From positions 1-39,148 of the forward strand of contig NW_022204915.1 in the NCBI RefSeq assembly GCF_008831285.2: DNA of 39,148 bases, in the 5' to 3' direction. Both the position numbers and the translations under genes were made by a program. The DNA comes from Nymphaea colorata (lineage: Eukaryota > Streptophyta > Magnoliopsida > Nymphaeales > Nymphaeaceae). The notes beneath the pieces are model-generated. The model saw only the letters and a program-made list of their open reading frames with translations. It had not been told where the DNA came from and ran no database searches. Shown here in pieces: positions 32,829-39,148 of the stretch. Positions within the stretch are counted from its first letter, which is position 1, and each line of letters opens with the position of its first letter.

Positions 32829-33677
32829 TGAAAATTCTGCTCTTAGTTCTGCAGTATGACTGATCAAGCAATCAACGAACTGCTACTACCGCTAACGACT
32901 GAAGACGAAACCACTTGTTATTGTGCTGGTCGCCGGAAATTCTTCAGAAAACCAGTGTGGCTTGTAAATTCAATAACTTCACGTCCAGAACTCTAAAATC
33001 ATGAAAATTGGATGAAAAATACTAGACATTCTAGGGAATCCAATGGCACCAAGTTTAGTTTCTAATTCCTCTCCAATCTAAGTCGAACTGCATAGAAAGT
33101 CACGCCTGGGCCTCGGTAGTCAAGCTCGTCGCTCATTCTTCAGCAGTGCAGGAAACTTGCAGCGATAGGGGTCCACTAAGAAAATCATAACTTTTCAACC
33201 GTAACTCCAAAAAATTGGAAATTTTAACTGGAGATACCTGAGAAGTAGACGCTTCCAGCAAGCCTAAATTCAACCAATTCTGATGATGGAGGTGACAGCG
33301 CCGGCCAGCAGAATCCGGCGTAGTTTCTTGCCTTTCAGAAACTGTAATACACTAGCTGCTGAATATGTAATTTGACATTTGCTGTGCCAAATGAACTCCG
33401 TTTCTCACGAAATTTGGACAGAATGTATCCGAAATATTTACAAACAGGTGGGTAGGGAGCTCGCTCACAGATCACCAGAAACTTGCCTGATTTACTTGTT
33501 TGATTGGTCTGAACTGTTCTCACTTTTCTTCAGACGGCTGCTATTCTAACACAACCTGCTATGAAATCCAAGTGTATACTTCCTAAACTCAACTGAAATC
33601 TGACATAACCTGATGCCAAACTGAAAAATCCTCTGCTACAATTTGAAAACCTAACTGAAATCTACCACTGTCTGCCG
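32829..33677 (-). other. Chromovirus 5' leader between PBS and gag
   Basis: This is untranslated leader of about 850 bases on the minus strand. No coding frame of note is present. Confidence 0.6.
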
Positions 33678-33696
33678 CAAGTGCGCTTTGATACCA
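33678..33696 (-). other. Primer-binding site, initiator tRNA-Met type
   Basis: On the minus strand TGGTATCAAAGCGCACTTG starts three bases after the LTR end (CA at 33700-33699). The first eight bases match the usual plant tRNA-iMet PBS (TGGTATCAGAGC), with A for G at position 9. This fixes the 5' LTR boundary and element orientation. Confidence 0.8.
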
Positions 33697-33698
33697 AC

Positions 33699-33828
33699 TG
33701 GTGGGAACCTAGACCCGGCTAGCGATTTCTACGCCCGATAATAGATCCCAAGTCCAGAATCAACTCACGGGAGCCTAAAGTCCAAACTTAAGCAAATTAT
33801 ATTTACAAATTATATCCCAACCGGACAG
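33699..33828 (-). repeat. Truncated 5' LTR of the chromovirus
   Basis: About 130 bases match the 3' end of the 3' LTR (25052-25185) almost base for base. Homology ends abruptly after CAGCAACCC at about 33828. The other 2.9 kb of the 5' LTR are missing at this place. Confidence 0.85.
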
Positions 33829-35032
33829 CAACCCATCGAAGTTTCTGTCGATACATCTTTGTCTGCCAAAAGGACCTTTCTCTGACGCAGGTCTCCGGTT
33901 GAGCACGTGGAATCCACTCACCATTTTTTTCCGTTCATGAAAGAGACCTGAAAACTGTTCGCTCAATTTCGCTCGGTCCTCTCATAGCCTTGTAGCATTG
34001 GAAAGAACTGGGTAAACTAGTGCTTCCTCGACCAGATCTAGGGCTGGATACCAAAAATTGTATGTCATTAGTACTTTGGAAAAGACAAAACAAACTAGCA
34101 ATTCTTTAGGAATTCGGGCAGGCACGAGTGGTCCTCGAGTCTATGGTTACCTCCAAACGAAGGGGCTTGAGTTCCAGAAGTCGCATTTTCTATCTTTTTC
34201 TTTCGGCAAGGTGGTGCATGCTATCTGCTCGGGAAGCGGCTAGGCGATAGCTACAGGAAAGCCAGTCATCCAAGCTGCAAGGAGGGATGATTTGTTAGGT
34301 CCGCCAGTTCTCCATACCAGCTTCTTCTACATATACCGCAGTTGAAGCACCTAAAGGCTCCGAGATCCAAAGTAATCAAACACGGCTAAGGTTCTCTTGT
34401 GGATCTAATTTGAATTAAATTCCTTCTATTTTGAACAAAGTTTTGACTATGAAAATGTGATGCAATTCATGATTCATGGTAATTGGCTTCCGCAACTTTT
34501 TATAGTAATAACACAGACTTATTTGTAGATTCTTTGTTGGGGTCTTCTTTTTGCTTATGATTTCAAACTAATACAAACTTATTGCAATTTATCTAAGGAC
34601 TGTGTTTTTTAATTTAAACGGCAAAATGAAGGCAGGAAGTAAAATTCCTATTTTAAAAAGTGAAATGTTAGCTGAAGTCATAAAAAGTAATTTTGTGATA
34701 AGAGGATCGTATTAAAACAATGAAATCAGCTTGGCTCCCCATATTAGTGGATGTTGGATTGAAAACTGTATTTGATAGTTTTTACGAAAAGCATGATATT
34801 TAAAAAAATATGATGTAGTCCACTTTCAAATTATAGAAAAGGTAGGCTTGGAAATGAAATTTTTTTGGAATTTATTTAAAGCACCAAAAACGTTTTTTCT
34901 TTGAAAATGCTTTGCTTTAGTTTTTTGTCAAATGCAATAAATGAACGTGTTTGACACATAATTACCGACTAACATTTGATCCAGAGAATATCTTTTAATA
35001 AATAGGCAACAACAAAAATATTTAGGAGAATT
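33829..35032. other. Unassigned insert next to truncated LTR
   Basis: The first 570 bases (to about 34400) have higher GC than the rest and no similarity to the LTR. Their look (GGGAAGCGGCTAGGCGATAG and similar) recalls plant mitochondrial intergenic DNA, but I cannot name a gene. From about 34400 on the sequence is AT-rich and unremarkable. Confidence 0.35.
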
Positions 35033-35157
35033 AAATGGTGTTTTCCAAATTCTCCTGTCTTTTAGAGAATGTGATGGTGTTGGCATACTTAACAAATGGT
35101 GTTTTCCAAATTCTCCTGTCTTTTTAGAGAATGTGATGGTGTTGGCATACTTAACAC
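35033..35157. repeat. Tandem duplication, two units of 61-62 bp
   Basis: The unit AAATGGTGTTTTCCAAATTC through GGCATACTTAAC occurs twice back to back, differing by one T. The near identity indicates a recent duplication. Confidence 0.95.
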
Positions 35158-35337
35158 ATTTTTTTTCACTTTGAATCAATTCATGTTTTATAAATAAACG
35201 AATCATTTCAATTCCATATTTTTAAATTTCCTTTTTTCGATGATCCACTATGTTATTATATCGTTGATTTTCTTTGTTCTACATTGAAATGATTAAAATT
35301 TAAAACTATGTAAAAATACATTTTGTAAAATGTACTC

Positions 35338-38088
35338 TTTTTCACCCCAGCATAATCGCCCAGATCTTAGCAAAATCCCCACCAAGTTTCAGGTGAATCC
35401 GACCAGCCATCGCATAGAACTCGCTCCCGGTCGGAAATCTGTGTGCTACCGCCGGTGTAACCATCACTGTTACTTTTCCGATCAGTTTTCGGTCCAGCCC
35501 GATCATTTCAGTGAATTCCCGATTTGCCTATGGTCAGTTTGATTCATTACTAGATTTGAATTAATTGTCAAGGGTATTCCATCAAGAGGGCACTAAATCG
35601 AGTTAAGGAGAGGTCGCAGGCTGCAACCATTACACGTCGCAGCCTCCTCTTGAGCTCCTCATCTTAAAAGATGAGAGTTACAAATCCCTCCCCGTCTCTT
35701 CAGCCATTCACCTCCACTCGCACCATCATGAGCCATCATTGAGGAGTTAAGGTTCGTATTCAATTTCCTTAGCTAGGAAGACCCTTCTCAAACCTCGTAG
35801 CCTCTTCACCTCTCATAACCGACCCTTTTCACTTCACGCAAGACTTAATCAACCTCCACCTCATGCTAACTCCTCCTCCTCGTCATTACTAGCCTTCACC
35901 CATCATTAGTCACAAGTGTCTTGACTTATACCCCTTAGCCTAAACTGATCCTAATCATTAGTGTCATCTTCTCTCGTGTAACTCTCCACCCTCCTAGCAA
36001 TTAATCTCCATCTCACGTGTAGACCAGACCCACTCCACTACTGAACTACTTCCAACTAGACCTAACCCGCTTCACCTAAACCGAGCCTACCTAAACCTAT
36101 ACCAAGCTCACCTCCCTGTTCCGAGTTCAGCTTGTCCCTTGGGTCTTACTAGTTAGGTTCCTCTCCAAGGATTGGTCGTGTGCATCTCAGTTCACCACCT
36201 CCACTTCATCGGACAACCTCTTCTTGCACCTCCATTGCAGCACCCTTCCACCGAACGTAGTCATAAGCACCAAGGCGACCACGGCCAGGTGGGCCGAGCC
36301 CCTGCCTCCATCCGGGCACTCCTCCATCACGTTGCTGTCTCTTTCAGCCGTCCGAGGCCTGCAGCAACCACACTCCATCCAACAGGTGTTGCAGGCAGCC
36401 CCAGTGCCATCCCCTTCCATTGCCGGGACACTCCGTCTCTCTCCGCTAGCTTCCACCAGTCCACAAGCCGTCTTAGGCCAGGTGGGCCTAGCCTTCGTTC
36501 CACCTCCATGCTGAGATATCCGAGACTGGCTTTGCCACTAGTTTTCTCTTGGATCTATTTCTGTTAAGTCGATTTCTCATCGGCTCCGTTACTTCCCAAC
36601 ATCCGTAGAACGGGGTTAGGGGATAATTGTTTTCTAAACCAGGCTCTAGCCAATGCTACTGTCGGTAGTCCTCCAAGGCACCTTGCCAAGGACACGGCTG
36701 TGGGTAGCTAGACCACCAAGGGAAGGGCATGGTTTGGCCGTTCTAGGGATGAATGGTTTGTGAATGAGTTGTCAGAGTTAAATTTGTATCGCTCACATTT
36801 GTACAAGCCTTGATCCCCTTAGTGTTGTAGTATGATTTAAACAGTGGGTCTGGGAAAACACACTTGTATCTTTTACCCAGGGTACTATTAAGCTGGGGTT
36901 GTTGTCTGGTGGGGATATAATTTATAAATATAATTTGCTTAAGTTTGGACTTTAGGCTCCCGCGAGTTGATTCTGGACTTGGGATCTAGTCTCGGTCATA
37001 GAAATCGCTAGCCGGGTCTAGGTTCCCACCATGCAACAAGTTCTAATTTGAATTATACTGGCTATGGATCTAAATTTATCTATCTACATAAAAGATCGAA
37101 AGCCCCCACTAATTATCTGAATTCTCCAAATCAATAATCCCCTTGATCTCCTTGCTTATGAGTCGTTTGGAGATATTTTATGAGCATCCCAGGAATCTTG
37201 GTTCATTACACAATAGGGAGATGCAAAAAAACAGTCCACACATTCCTTTTCGAACCTTATACCTCGCTTACAACTTTACGAGAAGAGATTCCATTGTACA
37301 AATCACTCTTGCTTTTAGATGGGAGCTGGGAATTTGGTTCTTTTAGTTTGGACAGGACACCTTTTCAATTTTACGAAGCAGGGATTTGGTCGAGCTTCTA
37401 ATTTTTACTATTGCTACTCCATGCCACACTTATTTGTTTTTTGACTATCTATTTATTGCGACAACCATGAGATGCATGCAGTGCATTTATCGATTCCATC
37501 ACATATGAGCATATGTCAATCATTCGCTACCCAAACTTCAATTTTAATTCAAACTCCCAATATCATTAGGATTTGGTAAGAAAAATTTTGTGGTCTTGAA
37601 CACCATTTTCTTAAATACATGTTATGTTCTATTTTGAGAAGAATGATCCAGTTATGGTTATCGTTCTAAATTAAGCAATCAAATGCTAGAAGTAAGTCAT
37701 TAGATCATACTTCCAAAACAAAAGCATAGCATTCTTGAAACACATGTTCTAAAAATGTTCTGTGTTCCAAGTGCATAATTTCTCTTTTAGTAGTCTACTT
37801 AGACATAATATCAGGTATTACTTAACCAATTCACCTTCTCTCGTGGCGACTGTTAGGAATTTGGCTCGAATCACCGCATTTCAATGATGTACCATTAACA
37901 GGGAAAGGAATGTGCATGGAAGGGCCTAACTACAAAGCATCAACTGCAACAGGTTTAAATTTATGGTCTAATTTGAAATCACATACCTATAGCCAAAATA
38001 GAGCTGATGCGCGAACTTGACTCAGGAAGGTGATCGATGCTTGGTATTATAACTCATTGGGGTTGCAAAAGTCCCGAGTCAAACAGGG
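35338..38088 (-). repeat. Right arm of the 2.4 kb inverted duplication
   Basis: This is the reverse complement of 24368-26820. The LTR part spans 35338-37031 on the plus strand and ends CCCACCA followed by TGCAA, as in the left arm. Flanking DNA continues to 38088, where homology stops near GGGACTTTTGC / GCAAAAGTCCC. It carries a 405 bp insert not found in the left arm. Confidence 0.85.
37043..37447. other. 405 bp insertion in right arm, origin unknown
   Basis: Arm homology breaks after TGCAACAAGTT and resumes at TCTATTTATTG, with about 10 bases of the left arm replaced. The insert has two overlapping plus-strand frames (37143-37346 and 37180-37401) without a recognised domain. Organellar or retroelement origin is possible; no terminal repeats or target duplication are visible. 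Confidence 0.55.
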
Positions 38089-38390
38089 CTTTGAAGACAT
38101 AGATTCAAGTCAAGTCTTCGTGGAACGGCCGGGCCGCATTAGAGGTCAAAGATAGAGGGCAGCATTTTCTTCTCTTCACGAGAACTTCTGGATCAGAGTC
38201 AAGCACAAGAGGTGTCAAACTTTCCTGCATGAGCTACTGCTCGAGTCGAGCTCTAGTTAAGTCAGGCATCCAGCATGAGCACCCCGCAAAGCCCGTCGGA
38301 TTGGATAGTCTCATTGGTCTGTCGGGTCGGAAGGTCTTGTTTCCTATTTGTTAATTAATTTTCTGGTCCACACGACTTCAGGCAGATAAA
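38089..38390. other. Non-coding stretch outside the inverted repeat
   Basis: No gene, RNA or repeat was recognised here. Confidence 0.4.
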
Positions 38391-38450
38391 GCAGCTACTA
38401 AAGCTATGCCTGTCAATCGAGTAGCTACTAAAGCTATGCCTGTCATAGCT
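38391..38450. repeat. Tandem repeat, two 30 bp units
   Basis: AGCTACTAAAGCTATGCCTGTCA occurs at 38393 and again 30 bases later; only the unit ends differ. Confidence 0.95.
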
Positions 38451-38970
38451 CTCAGCCTGACAAATGATGATTGAGACGAGATTGGCCAAGGTTGAATCTA
38501 CTCAGAAGATCCATACAAAACAAATCATGGATCTCTAATCCACAAGTTTCAAATCTGCATGGAGTTAAAAACATGGATTAGAAATCAAGCCACCCCCATC
38601 TGATCACTTGCACGGATCTCACATTATCGACCTATCTCCTGCCATGGCCTTTCTCCCCACCTAAAACCAACTAGAAGATATGATTCTCAAAATCTTTCAA
38701 AAGCAATTGAAACTATGGGCTGTCCATGGCCCTTTCTCTCCACCAAAGAACACTACGAAAATAAACTGTTGACAATGCAATGGTTTCAGAAATAGCTTTT
38801 TGATAGAGAGAAAGAGAGAGATGTTGAAGCTCAGTTGATGTTGATGAGAGCTCCAAGCCCTCTTTAGACACTATCTTTAACAATCCTAAGTGCAGGGAAC
38901 TTCAACACTTTTGATGAGCCTGAGGATTTCAAGAAAGGGAAATACAAAACCATCGGCACTGTTGATGATT
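38451..38970. other. Non-coding stretch, nothing recognised
   Basis: A short GAGAGAAAGAGAGAG run lies near 38804-38820. A minus-strand frame enters from the right edge through the purine tract, but its composition is that of the repeat. Confidence 0.35.
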
Positions 38971-39072
38971 TCAGACAGAGAGAGAGAGAAGGAGAGGGAG
39001 GAGGGTGAGGGATAGAGGAGGGAGAGGAGAGGGATAGAGGAGGGAGGGAGGAGAGGGGAAAGGGGGGAGATG
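38971..39072. repeat. Purine-rich GA/GGA tract
   Basis: About 100 bases are almost pure A and G on the plus strand. The tract starts as (GA)n and contains two copies of a GAGGGATAGAGGAGGGAG unit. Such tracts are common in plant promoters and 5' leaders and can form triplex DNA. The minus-strand pyrimidine reading gives Ser/Pro/Leu-rich frames that should not be taken as genes. Confidence 0.85.
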
Positions 39073-39148
39073 ACTTGCCTGACCATCTTCGAGTATATCT
39101 GTAGACACTTGAAAAGAGAGAACTCACCCACAAAAGAATGCCCTTCGT

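Larger units (their letters stand above)
25052..33828 (-). mobile_element. Ty3/gypsy chromovirus with long LTR, degenerate
   Basis: Minus-strand order is 5' LTR remnant (33828-33699), primer-binding site, gag, protease, RT, RNase H, integrase, chromodomain, polypurine tract and 3' LTR (28094-25052). The domain order with integrase after RNase H defines Ty3/gypsy, and the C-terminal chromodomain defines chromoviruses. LTR ends are TG at 28094 and CA at 25052, with TGCAA after the 3' end as a candidate half of the target duplication. Frameshifts and stops occur throughout, so it is non-autonomous. Confidence 0.93.

Noticed and set aside
37180-37401. A named mitochondrial or plastid gene in the right-arm insert
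   Set aside because: I could not match either frame to any organellar protein I know, so no gene name is given.
24368-38088. A giant DNA transposon with 2.4 kb terminal inverted repeats
   Set aside because: The arms contain an LTR end with its insertion flank, the outer ends show no matching target duplication, and no transposase lies between them.
38864-39133. Serine/proline-rich minus-strand protein at the right edge
   Set aside because: Most of it is the pyrimidine strand of the GA-rich tract, and two frames look equally open.

Overview
The window is repeat-rich nuclear DNA from a seed plant, almost certainly a flowering plant. It holds caulimovirid-type pararetrovirus sequence, Ty3/gypsy and Ty1/copia retrotransposon remains, intron-bearing plant gene fragments, and long AT and GA microsatellites. 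I see no intact host gene, rRNA, tRNA or CRISPR array. Nearly every coding region is broken.

Layout. Bases 1-9800 are mostly non-coding and AT-rich. They contain a pair of AGCGGTG-bearing direct repeats (1-510, 5558-6010), smaller repeats, a compound microsatellite and a two-exon remnant of a DRG-type GTPase gene (4822-5184). A decayed Ty1/copia fragment (9870-10975, minus) and a decayed plant coding fragment (11100-12062, minus) follow.

Bases 12066 to about 22685 are an endogenous pararetrovirus (family Caulimoviridae) built as two partial genomes joined in opposite orientation at about 19195. The plus copy runs coat protein, protease-RT-RNase H, a TAV-like ORF, promoter and leader, then movement protein. 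The minus copy runs protease, coat protein, ORF2, ORF1. Together they sample a genome of at least about 8.3 kb in the order leader, MP, (unsampled gap), ORF1, ORF2, CP/zinc knuckle, protease/RT/RNase H, TAV-like. The badnavirus/tungrovirus second cysteine motif sits in a genome that also has a separate movement protein ORF after the leader and a separate ORF after pol, as in caulimoviruses. The locus ends in a 1.2 kb TA-rich tract (22686-23905).

Bases 24368-38088 are dominated by a 2.4 kb inverted duplication (24368-26820 against 35338-38088). Each arm carries the 3' part of one LTR plus the same flanking DNA. Between them lies a decayed minus-strand Ty3/gypsy chromovirus (gag, protease, RT, RNase H, integrase, chromodomain) with a 3.0 kb 3' LTR, a polypurine tract, a tRNA-Met-type primer-binding site and a 5' LTR cut to about 130 bp. 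Unassigned inserts lie at 33829-35337 and inside the right arm (37043-37447). The right edge holds a short tandem repeat and a purine-rich tract.

Nothing here is likely to make a full protein. The pararetroviral promoter and the 2.26 kb viral inverted repeat could still yield hairpin RNA and small RNAs, which is the most plausible present activity of the locus.
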